NCBI GenBank assembly: GCA_035934995.1
Contig: DASYXI010000011.1
Span: 38,645 to 102,644 of the forward strand
Length of the DNA: 64,000 nucleotides
Direction of reading: 5' to 3'
From: REEB95 sp035934995
Lineage (GTDB): Bacteria; Pseudomonadota; Alphaproteobacteria; ATCC43930; CGMCC-115725
Made by a program: the position numbers and the translations under genes. Numbering within the stretch: position 1 is the stretch's first letter; each line of letters starts with the position of its first letter. Below the pieces are notes generated by a model. It was not told where the DNA came from. It saw only the letters and a list, made by a program, of their open reading frames with translations, and did no database searches. Shown here piece by piece: positions 17,343 through 27,029 of the stretch.

Positions 17343-19565
17343 ATGAGTGGGGGGAAGTCGTTCGCCGGGATTATGGGCGTCGCCGCGCTTGTCGCTGCGG
17401 CGGCGCCGGCGGCTGCGCAAAATGCCGCGCATGCGTCAAACAAGCCGGTCCTCTTCCAAGCCGACCAGGTGGAATACGACCAGGATCTCGGCCTGACGGT
17501 CGCCCGTGGCCACGTCGAGCTCGATCAGTCCGACCAAATTCTTCTCGCGGATACCGTCACCTACAATCAGCGCACCGACACCGTCACGGCGTCAGGGCAT
17601 GTCAGTCTGTTGCAGCCAGGCGGCGACATCGTGTTCTCCGACTACATGGAGCTGCACGACAACATGCGCGAAGGCTTCATCAAGGACGTTCGCATTCTAC
17701 TTTCAGACGGGTCGCGCCTTGCGGCGAACACCGGCCGCCGCGTCGAAGGGAACCGGACGGAAATGCGGCGCGGCGTATATTCGCCTTGCGAGTTGTGCGC
17801 CAAGGACCCGTCGAAGCCGCCCGTGTGGCAGATCGAGGCCGCGCGTGTGGTCCACGACAAACAGCAGCAAATCGTCGAGTACCACGATGCGACCATGGAG
17901 CTCGACGGCTGGCCCATCTTCTATTCGCCGTATTTCTCCCATCCCGATCCGTCGGTGAAGCGGGCGTCCGGCTTCCTGCCGCCGACCCTTGGCGCCGGCG
18001 GCGCGCTCGGCTTTCACGTCACACAGCCCTACTTCTGGGCGATCGGACCCGACAAGGATCTCACCATCCGCCCCATGTTGACGACCAACGCCGGCGACGT
18101 TCTTGACGGCGAATACCGGCAGGCGTGGGGGTTTGGGCGGCTCAATATCGAAGGCAGCATCGAGGCCGGCGACGTCCAGGTTCAGACCAATCCGCTCGGC
18201 GTGCCTAACACGTCCAATTCAGCAACGGCGATCCGCGGGCACCTTTTCGGTACCGGCACGTTCGACCTCAACGACAACTGGCGCACCGGATTTAATGTCC
18301 AGCGCGTGTCCGACCAAGCCTATCTCCTCAAGTATCACTTACCGATTGGCTTCGCTTTGCCGACCAACTACCTCACCAGTCAGGTTTATGCCGAAGATTT
18401 CGGCCCGCGCAGCTACGGCAATATCAGCGCTTATTCGTTTCAAAGTCTGAACTCACTCGTTGGCGACGGCATCCAACCAATCGTCGCGCCGATCGCGACC
18501 TACGATTGGACCAGCCCGGCCGATCCCATCGGCGGCCGCCTCGAATTGACCGGCAATGCCCTCAATCTCGAACGACACAGCGGTCCCGATATGCGGCGCG
18601 TTGTGACGAGAGCAGCGTGGCGGTTGCCGTTCGATGGACCGCTCGGCGATCGTTATCAGTTCTCGATGTCCTTACGCGGTGACGGCTACGATTCGGATAA
18701 CGTCCAGTCGACGGAGAACGCGCAAGTGCTTCATTCGGGCACCGCTGGCCGCGTGTTTCCGCAAGGCGCGTTACTGTGGCGTTATCCGTGGGTTCGCCGC
18801 GATGGCGCCTCCAACGAGGTGATCGAGCCGATGGCCGGGTTCATCGCCGCGCCCAACGGCGGCAATCCGGCGATCATTCCCAACGAGGACAGCGAAGGTT
18901 TTGAATTCGACGAGACCAGCCTGTTCCGGCCGGATCGGCTGCCGGGCTACGACCGTGTCGACAGCGGGCAACGTGTCGATTATGGCCTACACACCGGCAT
19001 CTACAATGCCGAATACGGCAGCAGCAGCGTCTTGATCGGCCAAAGCTACCGGTTGGAAAAGAGCAGCCCGTTCGATATTGGCAGCGGCCTTGAAAATCAG
19101 ATGTCCGACGTCGTAGGCGGCTTGCTGCTCTCGCCGTCGACTTTTCTCGACTTGTACTACCACATGCGACTCGATCATGCGACCTTGGCCATGCGTCGAC
19201 AGGAAACGGGTTTTTCGACGGGGCCGGCCAATCTGCGCGTAAGCGGCTCGTTCATTTCATTCAAATCGATACCGGGCCTGACCTCGCCCTTGCAGATCGG
19301 CGATCAGATCAGCGTCGCCGTGACTACCGCACTGACGCAATACTGGTTCCTCGGCGTTCACGACACGCGCAACATAAGCCAAGGCGGCAACACCGTATAT
19401 TCGGGTGTCGACCTGACGTACCGCGACGATTGTTTGGCGATCACCACCTCACTCCAGCAGTCCGGCGTGCAGGTTGGCGACGTTCACCCCGGCGTCAGCC
19501 TTCTGGTCACGTTCGTGTTCAAAAACCTGGGTGAAGCCGGCACAAAACTGGCCTCGACCCAGTAA
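17343..19565 (+). CDS. lptD: LPS assembly protein LptD (outer-membrane LPS translocon)
   Basis: 740 aa from the ATG at 17343; earlier starts would lie in lptG. A signal peptide ends near AAAAPAAAQ. The N-terminal OstA/LptA-like jellyroll (about 37-160, e.g. VEYDQDLGLTVARGHVEL) is followed by a large C-terminal beta-barrel. The cysteine pair in SPCELCAKDP and a C-terminal Cys (YRDDCLAI) probably provide disulphides. It inserts LPS into the outer leaflet, normally with the plug lipoprotein LptE, which is not seen here. Confidence 0.92.
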   Translation: MSGGKSFAGIMGVAALVAAAAPAAAQNAAHASNKPVLFQADQVEYDQDLGLTVARGHVELDQSDQILLADTVTYNQRTDTVTASGHVSLLQPGGDIVFSDYMELHDNMREGFIKDVRILLSDGSRLAANTGRRVEGNRTEMRRGVYSPCELCAKDPSKPPVWQIEAARVVHDKQQQIVEYHDATMELDGWPIFYSPYFSHPDPSVKRASGFLPPTLGAGGALGFHVTQPYFWAIGPDKDLTIRPMLTTNAGDVLDGEYRQAWGFGRLNIEGSIEAGDVQVQTNPLGVPNTSNSATAIRGHLFGTGTFDLNDNWRTGFNVQRVSDQAYLLKYHLPIGFALPTNYLTSQVYAEDFGPRSYGNISAYSFQSLNSLVGDGIQPIVAPIATYDWTSPADPIGGRLELTGNALNLERHSGPDMRRVVTRAAWRLPFDGPLGDRYQFSMSLRGDGYDSDNVQSTENAQVLHSGTAGRVFPQGALLWRYPWVRRDGASNEVIEPMAGFIAAPNGGNPAIIPNEDSEGFEFDETSLFRPDRLPGYDRVDSGQRVDYGLHTGIYNAEYGSSSVLIGQSYRLEKSSPFDIGSGLENQMSDVVGGLLLSPSTFLDLYYHMRLDHATLAMRRQETGFSTGPANLRVSGSFISFKSIPGLTSPLQIGDQISVAVTTALTQYWFLGVHDTRNISQGGNTVYSGVDLTYRDDCLAITTSLQQSGVQVGDVHPGVSLLVTFVFKNLGEAGTKLASTQ

Positions 19566-19664
19566 CAACCTGAATTCGCCGATAGTAGGAAAACCGCGGC
19601 CGACCAGTGTATCTTCCGTATCCGGAGACACTTGGCCCCGACCACACGAGATCTTTGTCAGACC

Positions 19665-20921
19665 ATGAGGCTTTTGCTTTCACTTGTCCTGTTGGCGTGC
19701 GTTGCCGTCGGCGCTCAGGCGCAGGAAGAAAACCGCATCGCCGCCGTCGTCAACAGCGACATCATCAGCATGGACGACCTTTCGTCGCGCGTCTCCTTGT
19801 TGCTGGCGTCGTCCAATATTTCCGACACACCCGCCAATCGTCAGCGGCTGGAGCCGCGCGTCCTGCACCAGATGATCGACGAGAAGCTCGAAGTGCAGGA
19901 AGCCAAGCGGCTTAATGTGATCGTGACGCAGCAGGAGATCGACAACGCGATCGGCGTCCTCGAGCAACGCAACAACATGCCGAAGGGCGGGCTCGATGCG
20001 TATCTCAAGCGGGCGGGCATCCCGAAGACGGCGTTGACCACTGAGCTGACTGCTGAAATTGCCTGGTCAAAGGTCGTGCAGAATCAACTCTCCGAGGATG
20101 TGTCGGTGTCCGACGAGGAAATCAACGAGGCGATGGCGCAGCTCAAGCAAGACGTGGGACAACCGCAAAGCCACGTCGCCGAAATCTATCTGGCAATCGA
20201 CAATCCGTCACAGGACCAGGACGTCGAGCGCCTCGCCAATCAACTCATTCAGCAAATCAGAAGCGGCGCCAATTTCTCCGCAGTGGCGCAGCAGTTTTCT
20301 CAGTCGCCGAGTTCCGCGGCCGGCGGTGACGTCGGTTGGGTAACACCAAACCAGCTGCCACCGCTCCTGGGTCAGGCTCTTGGCAAGATGAATCCGGGCG
20401 AAATGTCCTATCCGCTTCGGACGCCTGGCGGGTATTACATCCTCTATATGATCGACCGTCGAATCCCCGGCCAGGTCAACCCGAACGACGTGCACCTGGG
20501 GCTGACACAGGTCATCTTCCCGCTGCCGTCGGCCGCGGGCCCTGCCCAGGAACAGCGCGTCATGGCCGAGGCCCAGCAGATCTCCGGTGCGGCGAAGAGC
20601 TGCGGTGAACTGGCGAAGCTTGGCCAGGACCACAATCCCCCGCTCGCGACGCGGAACGGCGATGTCACGGCCGCGCAACTGCCGCCGGATGTCCGCCCCC
20701 AGATCTTGCAATTGAAGCTCGCCGAAGCCAGCAAACCGCTGCGGCTTAGCACGACGCCTGCCATCGCCGTGTTCATGGTGTGCTCGCGCAACGAACCGAG
20801 TACGGGCATGCCCACCCGTGAGCAGGTGGGCGAGAACCTCGCGCGGGCGCGGCTCGATGCGCTGGCACGTCGTTACTTGCTCGATCTCCACCGTTCGGCC
20901 TACGTCGACATCCGCGCATGA
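19665..20921 (+). CDS. surA: Periplasmic chaperone / peptidyl-prolyl isomerase SurA
   Basis: 418 aa from the ATG at 19665, chosen because the signal peptide begins there (MRLLLSLVLLACVAVGAQAQ). A SurA N-terminal domain is followed by a parvulin domain (about 160-270: QSHVAEIYLAI ... SSAAGGDVGWV ... PLRTPGGYYILYMID) and a weaker second parvulin-like region. It escorts beta-barrel proteins such as LptD to the Bam complex, which fits its position directly after lptD. The stop overlaps the pdxA start by 4 bp. Confidence 0.92.
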   Translation: MRLLLSLVLLACVAVGAQAQEENRIAAVVNSDIISMDDLSSRVSLLLASSNISDTPANRQRLEPRVLHQMIDEKLEVQEAKRLNVIVTQQEIDNAIGVLEQRNNMPKGGLDAYLKRAGIPKTALTTELTAEIAWSKVVQNQLSEDVSVSDEEINEAMAQLKQDVGQPQSHVAEIYLAIDNPSQDQDVERLANQLIQQIRSGANFSAVAQQFSQSPSSAAGGDVGWVTPNQLPPLLGQALGKMNPGEMSYPLRTPGGYYILYMIDRRIPGQVNPNDVHLGLTQVIFPLPSAAGPAQEQRVMAEAQQISGAAKSCGELAKLGQDHNPPLATRNGDVTAAQLPPDVRPQILQLKLAEASKPLRLSTTPAIAVFMVCSRNEPSTGMPTREQVGENLARARLDALARRYLLDLHRSAYVDIRA

Positions 20922-21928
20922 CGGCGCCGCTCGCACTCACGATGGGGGAGCCTGCCGGCATCGGCGGTGAGATCACGCTCATGGCATGGCGCGATCGCGT
21001 TACGAGCGCGGTGCCGCCATTCTTCATCATCGACGATCCGGCGCGTCTAACGGCGCTGGCGCGAGCCATCGGCGTCAATGTCCCGGTGCGCGCGATCGGT
21101 GAGCCGAGCGAAGCCGCACGCGTCTTTCCGGGCGCTCTACCCGTCTTAGCGCAGGCTTTGCCGCGCCCGCCGATACCCGGCCGGCCCGACCCAGCGAACG
21201 CGCCGGCAGTGATCGCCGCTGTCGAACGCGCCGTGACGCTCGTGCGCAACCGGCAGGCGGGCGCCGTGGTCACCAATCCCATCCAGAAAGAGACACTCTA
21301 CGACGCCGGTTTCGCCTACCCCGGCCATACCGAATTCCTCGGCGCACTCGCGCACGTTGCGCATCCGGTGATGATGCTGGCCGGTCCCGAACTGCGCGTC
21401 GTGCCGGTTACCATCCATCTGTCGCTGGTCGACGCACTTGCGGCGCTCTCGACTGCAGCGATCGTGACATGCGGCCGCGTGACAGCCGCGGCGCTGACGC
21501 GCGATTTCGGCATCGCCCGGCCGCGCCTCGCGGTTGCAGCGCTTAATCCGCACGCCGGCGAAGCCGGCGCGATGGGGCATGAGGAACGCGACATCATCGT
21601 ACCGGCCGTCGCGGCGCTCGCGGCGCAGGGTATCGACGTCAGCGGCCCGGCGCCCGCCGACACGCTGTTCCATGCGGGGGCGCGGACACGCTATGACGCG
21701 GTGCTCTGCATGTATCATGACCAGGCATTGATCCCCCTGAAGACGCTCGACTTCGAGCGCGGCATCAATATTACGCTCGGCCTGCCATTCATTCGCACAT
21801 CGCCCGACCATGGTACGGCGCTCGACATCGCCGGCCGGGGCGTTGCCAATCCGGCCAGCCTGATCGCCGCTCTGAGGACGGCCGGCGCCATGGCGGCACG
21901 GCGCGCCACGCAACCGGCCGAGGCCTGA
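20918..21928 (+). CDS. pdxA: 4-hydroxythreonine-4-phosphate dehydrogenase
   Basis: 336 aa. NAD-dependent oxidative decarboxylation in the DXP-dependent pyridoxal phosphate pathway. Metal ligands are visible: His137 in GHTEF, the His in LNPHAGE and the His in MYHDQ. Start ATGA overlap with surA; the surA-pdxA-rsmA order is conserved in proteobacteria. Confidence 0.94.
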   Translation: MTAPLALTMGEPAGIGGEITLMAWRDRVTSAVPPFFIIDDPARLTALARAIGVNVPVRAIGEPSEAARVFPGALPVLAQALPRPPIPGRPDPANAPAVIAAVERAVTLVRNRQAGAVVTNPIQKETLYDAGFAYPGHTEFLGALAHVAHPVMMLAGPELRVVPVTIHLSLVDALAALSTAAIVTCGRVTAAALTRDFGIARPRLAVAALNPHAGEAGAMGHEERDIIVPAVAALAAQGIDVSGPAPADTLFHAGARTRYDAVLCMYHDQALIPLKTLDFERGINITLGLPFIRTSPDHGTALDIAGRGVANPASLIAALRTAGAMAARRATQPAEA

Positions 21929-21936
21929 GAACTGGC

Positions 21937-22776
21937 TTGGCGGACGACACGCCGCCTTTGCCGCCATTGCGCGACGTCATCCGACGCCATGGGCTGGCGG
22001 CGCGCAAGGCGCTTGGCCAGAATTTCCTGCTCGACCTCAACCTGACACGGCGCATCGCGCGCAGCGCGGCGCCGCTCAGCGAATGCAACGTCGTCGAAAT
22101 CGGTCCCGGCCCCGGCGGATTGACGCGGGCGCTGCTGCTCGAGGGCGCGCACCGCGTCGTCGCGATCGAGCGCGACGAACGATGCCTGCCGGCACTTGCG
22201 GAGCTTGCGGCTGCGTTTTCCGGCCGCCTTGAGATCGTACCGGGCGATGCGCTCGCGATCGACCCGGCGGATCTAGTTCCGGCACCGCGCAAGATCGTCG
22301 CCAACCTGCCCTACAACGTCGCCACTCCGCTGCTGATCGCCTGGTTGCCGCGCATCGCGGATTTCGTCGATTTCACCCTTATGTTCCAGAAGGAGGTCGC
22401 CGCACGCCTCGTCGCTGCGCCCGGCTCGCGCGACTACGGGCGGCTGTCCGTTCTGACCCAATGGCTCGCCACCGTCGAACGCCTATTCGACATAGCGCCC
22501 AAGGCCTTCGTGCCGCCACCCAAAGTGACGTCGACGGTCGTGCGTCTGACGCCCCGACCGGCACCGCAAGCGTCTTGCGACCAGGCGGTGCTCGAGCGCG
22601 TCACTGCCGCCGCGTTCGGCCAGCGACGCAAGATGTTGCGGCAGAGCCTGAAATCGCTTGGCGACGCCGCCGCCTTGCTGCGCGTCGCCAGCGTCGAACC
22701 GACGGCGCGGGCGGAGACCTTAACGGTTGTGGAATTTTGCGCGCTGGCGCGAGCGCTGACGGCGAAAGCGTCTTAG
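21937..22776 (+). CDS. rsmA: 16S rRNA (adenine1518-N6/adenine1519-N6)-dimethyltransferase
   Basis: 279 aa. SAM-dependent KsgA methylase that dimethylates two adenines near the 3' end of 16S rRNA during 30S maturation. Signature segments are ALGQNFLLDLNL, VVEIGPGPGGLTRALL and the catalytic NLPYN (IVANLPYNVATPLL). The start is a TTG at 21937, 8 bp after pdxA; no better start exists before the homology. The TAG stop overlaps the gmk stop on the opposite strand by 4 bp. Confidence 0.93.
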   Translation: MADDTPPLPPLRDVIRRHGLAARKALGQNFLLDLNLTRRIARSAAPLSECNVVEIGPGPGGLTRALLLEGAHRVVAIERDERCLPALAELAAAFSGRLEIVPGDALAIDPADLVPAPRKIVANLPYNVATPLLIAWLPRIADFVDFTLMFQKEVAARLVAAPGSRDYGRLSVLTQWLATVERLFDIAPKAFVPPPKVTSTVVRLTPRPAPQASCDQAVLERVTAAAFGQRRKMLRQSLKSLGDAAALLRVASVEPTARAETLTVVEFCALARALTAKAS

Positions 22777-23408
22777 ACCCGGCGCAAGCGGTTGACGAAC
22801 TCAGCCAATCCGACTTGACGCAGCCGCCGAACGCGTTCGGCTGTGAGAATCGCTTCTACGCGCCGGACGCTGTCTTCGAAGTCATCGTTGACGACGACAT
22901 AGTCGTAGGCGTCCCAGTGGCTTAATTCTTCGGACGATTTCGCCATGCGGCCGCGCACGACTTCGTCACTGTCCTGCGCGCGTGATTTGAGACGCGCTTC
23001 GAGCGCGGCCATGCTCGGCGGCAGGATAAACACCGAGACCAGATCGGCACCGATCTTGGCTTGCAACTGCTGCGTACCCTGCCAATCGATATCGGTGATG
23101 ATATCCCGGCCACTCTCTATCGCCGCCATCAATGGCCCGCGCGGCGTGCCATAGCTATGGCCGAAGACGGTCGCGTGCTCGAGCAAGTCGCCATCGTGGA
23201 CCATTTTTTCAAAGCGCACGGGGTCGACGAAACGGTAATCCTTGCCGTCGATCTCGCCCGCTCGTCGCGGCCGCGTCGTGACAGACACCGACAACGTCAG
23301 GTGCGGCTCACGCTCCACCAGAGCGCGGGTGATCGTCGTCTTGCCGGCGCCGGATGGCGACGACAGCACCAGCAGAATTCCGCGTCGTTTGATGCCGTGC
23401 ACCGCCAT
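22773..23408 (-). CDS. gmk: Guanylate kinase
   Basis: Phosphorylates GMP to GDP with ATP. The frame extends upstream to 23540 inside yicC, but homology starts at the ATG at 23408 (MAVHGIKRRGILLVLSS), giving 211 aa. The P-loop SSPSGAGKTT, the GMP-binding SVSVTTRPRRAGEIDGKDY and the lid region are intact. It sits 2 bp after yicC, the usual yicC-gmk pair. Confidence 0.95.
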   Translation of the reverse strand: MAVHGIKRRGILLVLSSPSGAGKTTITRALVEREPHLTLSVSVTTRPRRAGEIDGKDYRFVDPVRFEKMVHDGDLLEHATVFGHSYGTPRGPLMAAIESGRDIITDIDWQGTQQLQAKIGADLVSVFILPPSMAALEARLKSRAQDSDEVVRGRMAKSSEELSHWDAYDYVVVNDDFEDSVRRVEAILTAERVRRLRQVGLAEFVNRLRRV

Positions 23409-23410
23409 GG

Positions 23411-24298
23411 CTACTCGATATTCTGAACCTGTTCGCGCAACTGCTCGATGGCGGCTTTGAGGCCGAGCGCCACCCGCGTCAATTCGAGGTCCGGAGATTT
23501 CGAGGCGAGCGTATTGGCCTCGCGGTTGAATTCTTGGCACAGAAAATCGAAACGGCGGCCGATCGGACCACCTTCCTTCAGCAAGCCACGCGCCGCATCA
23601 ACATGCGCACCGAGCCGGTCGAGTTCTTCGCGCACGTCGCCACGCGCAACGATGAGCGCGGCTTCTTGCGCCAGACGCTCCTCCGGCAGCGCTGGGACCA
23701 CCTCGAGCAGCGCCGCGATCTGCTCCTTGAGCCGTGCCTTGGCCGCAGCCGGCTGCGCCGCGGCCGTGCGTTCCGCCGCGCCCGCGAGCGCCGTGATTTC
23801 GGCCAGCCGTGCTTCGAGCGTCGGCACTAACCGCTGGCCTTCGGCCAGGCGCATCACCGCCAGCGCCGCTAGCGCGGTCTCGAAATCGCGATGGATCGCC
23901 GTCTGCCGTTGGTCGTCGGCGGGATTTTCGGCCGCCTCGTCGCCGCTTTCGAGGACGCCTTTCAGCGCCAGCAGCCCGTCGATCCGCGGCGGCGCGGCGC
24001 CGGTCTCCCGCGCCAGCTCTTTGGCGAGCGCCATGATTTCAGCCAGCGCGGTGCGATTGACCCTGAGCGGCGCGGCGCCGGGCGATTTCGTTATCGTCAA
24101 CGTAACGCTAATCGCGCCGCGCTTCAGACGTTCTGCCAGCGCCGCGCGCAATTTGGGTTCAAGCGCATCGTAGCCGGCCGGCAGCCGACAGCGCAGATCA
24201 AGCGACTTCGAGTTGACGCTCTTGATCTCCCACACCCAGGTGAGTCCGTCGGCATGCCCTGCCGACCGCGCGAATCCGGTCATGCTGGCAACGCTCAT
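23411..24298 (-). CDS. yicC: YicC family protein (putative endoribonuclease)
   Basis: 295 aa from the ATG at 24298, where the family N-terminus MSVASMTGFARSAG begins. The C-terminal DUF1732 region carries the conserved EFNREANTLASKS. YicC proteins have been reported as endoribonucleases and stationary-phase factors. It is followed immediately by gmk and preceded by mltG on the same strand. Confidence 0.9.
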   Translation of the reverse strand: MSVASMTGFARSAGHADGLTWVWEIKSVNSKSLDLRCRLPAGYDALEPKLRAALAERLKRGAISVTLTITKSPGAAPLRVNRTALAEIMALAKELARETGAAPPRIDGLLALKGVLESGDEAAENPADDQRQTAIHRDFETALAALAVMRLAEGQRLVPTLEARLAEITALAGAAERTAAAQPAAAKARLKEQIAALLEVVPALPEERLAQEAALIVARGDVREELDRLGAHVDAARGLLKEGGPIGRRFDFLCQEFNREANTLASKSPDLELTRVALGLKAAIEQLREQVQNIE

Positions 24299-24365
24299 GG
24301 CAAGGCGAATCCTCTGTGTGGTCCAAAGCTTATAGCCTTGGCTCACCGCGGCAACAACAGCAGCG

Positions 24366-25361
24366 CTATTGTCCGGCGCCGGCCGTTTTGGCCTGTGTGT
24401 GCGCGCGCAGCTCGCCGATGTTCTTGTCCTGCTGCGCGAGCGTCTTGGCAAAGCGGTGGCCGCCGTCGCCATCGGCTACAAAATAGAGCTCGCCGCGCAG
24501 ATCGGGATGCACGGCCGCAAGTAGCGCCGCCTCGCCTGGATTGCAGATCGGCGTCGGCGGCAGGCCCTTGAATTTATAGGTGTTGTACGGCGTATCGACG
24601 AGCAGATCGTCGTGGCCAAGCGCGCGACCGAGCGGCTTTCGGCCGCCATTGGTCAAACCGTAGATCACCGTCGGATCGGCCTGCAACGGCATATTGATCC
24701 GCAGCCGATCGATATAGACGCCGGCGACCCGTGGGCGCTCATCCGCGCGCGCGGTTTCGCGTTCGATGATCGAGGCCAACGTCACCATCTGTTGCGCGTT
24801 GGCAAGCGGAAGATTCGGTGCGCGTCCGGCCCAAGCCTTTGCCACGACTGCGTCCATCGCGTGCGTCATGCGCGCGATCACCTCGTTGCGTTGCTCGCCA
24901 TAGATGTAGAAATAAGTTTGCGGCAGCACGCTGCCTTCGGGCGGCGGAATCGTAATCGTGCCGTCGAGCGCGGGCGCCGCTTCGACCTGCGCCACGATCT
25001 CGGCGCTGGTAAGGCCTTCGGCCACCGTCAGTTTATGGCGCACGACCTTGCCGGACAGCAGCAGGTCGATGACCGCCCGCGGACTGATCGCCGCGGCGAA
25101 GTCGTACTCGCCCGCCTTCAGCCGGTCGGCGGTGCCGGTCACACGTGCCGCGGCGGCAAACGCCCACGGGTGCGCGATGACGCCAGCATTGCTGAGGGTT
25201 TCGGCAACTTGGTCGACGCTCGACCCTTTCGGTACGACGACGGTTTTGGCTTTGACGAGCGGTCCGGCGGCGAAATAAACGCCGACGCCCCATCCGAGCA
25301 CAGCCGCCGCCACGACCACCAGGGCGATGATCCCCAGCGCGCCGTAACGGAGCCACCGCAT
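24366..25361 (-). CDS. mltG: Endolytic murein transglycosylase
   Basis: 331-aa single-pass inner-membrane enzyme that cuts nascent glycan strands and so terminates peptidoglycan polymerisation. One N-terminal helix (about 8-30) is followed by a LysM-like region (VVVPKGSSVDQVAETL) and the YceG catalytic domain. The conserved LASIIERETARADERPRVAG contains the catalytic Glu, and QADPTVIYGL follows. It starts 1 bp after fabF, the common fabF-mltG arrangement. Confidence 0.93.
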   Translation of the reverse strand: MRWLRYGALGIIALVVVAAAVLGWGVGVYFAAGPLVKAKTVVVPKGSSVDQVAETLSNAGVIAHPWAFAAAARVTGTADRLKAGEYDFAAAISPRAVIDLLLSGKVVRHKLTVAEGLTSAEIVAQVEAAPALDGTITIPPPEGSVLPQTYFYIYGEQRNEVIARMTHAMDAVVAKAWAGRAPNLPLANAQQMVTLASIIERETARADERPRVAGVYIDRLRINMPLQADPTVIYGLTNGGRKPLGRALGHDDLLVDTPYNTYKFKGLPPTPICNPGEAALLAAVHPDLRGELYFVADGDGGHRFAKTLAQQDKNIGELRAHTQAKTAGAGQ

Positions 25362-25362
25362 A

Positions 25363-26625
25363 TCAGGGCGCCGGGCCGAAGATCAGCGACGCGTTGGTCC
25401 CGCCAAATCCGAAGGAATTACTCAACGCGTAACGCACCGGCCGCTGCTTCGCCTCGAGCGGCACGAGATCGATGTCGCAACTCGGCGACGGGTTTTCGAG
25501 ATTGAGCGTTGGCGGCACCGTACGGTCGCGCAACGCCAAGATCGAAAAGATCGCTTCGACACTGCCGGCGGCGCCCAACAGGTGGCCGATCGCCGACTTA
25601 GTCGACGACATCGACAGCTTATAAGCCGCCTCGCCAAAGAGCCGCTTGACGGCGCCAAGTTCTATCTCATCACCAAGGGGCGTCGACGTGCCGTGCGCGT
25701 TGACGTAGTCGATCTGCTCGGGCGTGAGCTTGGCGCGGTTGAGCGCGTTGCGCATGGCGCGGAATGCGCCGCTGCCGTCCTCGGCCGGCGCCGTGATGTG
25801 GTGCGCATCGCCGGACATGCCATAGCCAACTACCTCGGCGTAGATCTTGGCGCCGCGCTTCTTGGCATGCTCGAACTCCTCGAGCACGACGATGCCAGAG
25901 CCCTCGCCCATCACGAAGCCATCGCGGTCGCGGTCCCACGGGCGCGAAGCGCGTTGGGGCTCGTCGTTGAATTTGGTCGAGAGCGCTCGTGCCGCGGCGA
26001 ACCCGGCGATGCCGATGCGACAGATCGCCGCTTCGGTACCACCCGCGACCATCACGTCGGCGTCGTCCCACATGATGATCCGCGCGGCGTCACCGATCGC
26101 ATGCGCGCCGGTCGAGCACGCGGTCACTACGGCGTGATTGGGGCCGCAGAAGCCGTATCGGATCGAAACGTGGCCCGACGCCAGGTTGATCAGGTTGGCT
26201 GGAATGAAGAACGGCGACAGCCGGCGCGGGCCCTTTTCGTGGACGGTCAGCGCGCCTTCCGTGATGCCGGGCAATCCGCCGATACCGGAGCCAATCATCA
26301 CGCCGGTGCGCTCACGGTCGACCGGATCGGTCGGCTTCCAGCCGGAATCCTCAACCGCCTGCTGCGCCGCCGCCAGCGCGAAGACGATAAACTCGTCCAT
26401 CTTGCGCTGTTCCTTGGGCGGAACCCAATCGTCGGCATTGAACGAACCGGATGCGGTTTCGCCGCGCGGCACCTGGCCGGCGATCTTCGCCGGCAGGTCC
26501 GACACGTCGAAATTCTGGATCGCGCGTATGCCGGATTGGCCTTCGAGCAGGCGTTTCCAGACAGTCTCCGTCCCCACGCCCAAAGGCGTGACGACGCCGC
26601 AGCCGGTGACGACAACGCGTCTCAT
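25363..26625 (-). CDS. fabF: Beta-ketoacyl-ACP synthase II
   Basis: 420 aa. Elongating condensing enzyme of type II fatty-acid synthesis. The catalytic Cys170 lies in VTACSTGAHAIG, and the two catalytic His residues lie in NAHGTSTPLGD and SAIGHLLGAAGSVE. It is 10 bp downstream of acpP in the cluster fabD-fabG-acpP-fabF. Confidence 0.96.
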   Translation of the reverse strand: MRRVVVTGCGVVTPLGVGTETVWKRLLEGQSGIRAIQNFDVSDLPAKIAGQVPRGETASGSFNADDWVPPKEQRKMDEFIVFALAAAQQAVEDSGWKPTDPVDRERTGVMIGSGIGGLPGITEGALTVHEKGPRRLSPFFIPANLINLASGHVSIRYGFCGPNHAVVTACSTGAHAIGDAARIIMWDDADVMVAGGTEAAICRIGIAGFAAARALSTKFNDEPQRASRPWDRDRDGFVMGEGSGIVVLEEFEHAKKRGAKIYAEVVGYGMSGDAHHITAPAEDGSGAFRAMRNALNRAKLTPEQIDYVNAHGTSTPLGDEIELGAVKRLFGEAAYKLSMSSTKSAIGHLLGAAGSVEAIFSILALRDRTVPPTLNLENPSPSCDIDLVPLEAKQRPVRYALSNSFGFGGTNASLIFGPAP

Positions 26626-26635
26626 GGACGAAACG

Positions 26636-26872
26636 CTAGGATTTGTGCTGCTCGATAAAGTTCACCGCGTCCTTCACGGTCACGATCTTCTCGGCCGCAT
26701 CGTCGGGAATTTCGCAGCCGAACTCCTCTTCGAACGCCATGACCAATTCGACGGTGTCGAGGCTGTCGGCGCCCAGATCGTCGATGAAGCTGGCGTTCTC
26801 GGTGACTTTTGAGTCGTCAACACCCAGATGCTCGACGACGATTTTTTTAACCCGGTCGGCGATATCGCTCAT
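26636..26872 (-). CDS. acpP: Acyl carrier protein
   Basis: 78 aa. Carries growing acyl chains on a phosphopantetheine attached to Ser37 in DDLGADSLDTVELVMAFE. Length, acidity and sequence are canonical. It is separated from fabG by 157 bp, so it may have its own promoter, as often seen for this very highly expressed gene; no strong promoter was recognised there. Confidence 0.97.
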   Translation of the reverse strand: MSDIADRVKKIVVEHLGVDDSKVTENASFIDDLGADSLDTVELVMAFEEEFGCEIPDDAAEKIVTVKDAVNFIEQHKS

Positions 26873-27029
26873 GAGACTTACCTCAGTAAGATTGACGCGC
26901 TGCTAGCTACAAATGTTGGTTGATCAAGGTGTTAGACACCCGCCCGTACGCCCGGGCTACGCCGTCGGACGAGGCGGGGCTGACATAACATAGATGGCGG
27001 GCCATGGCCACCCTCGTTCGAACGGCGGT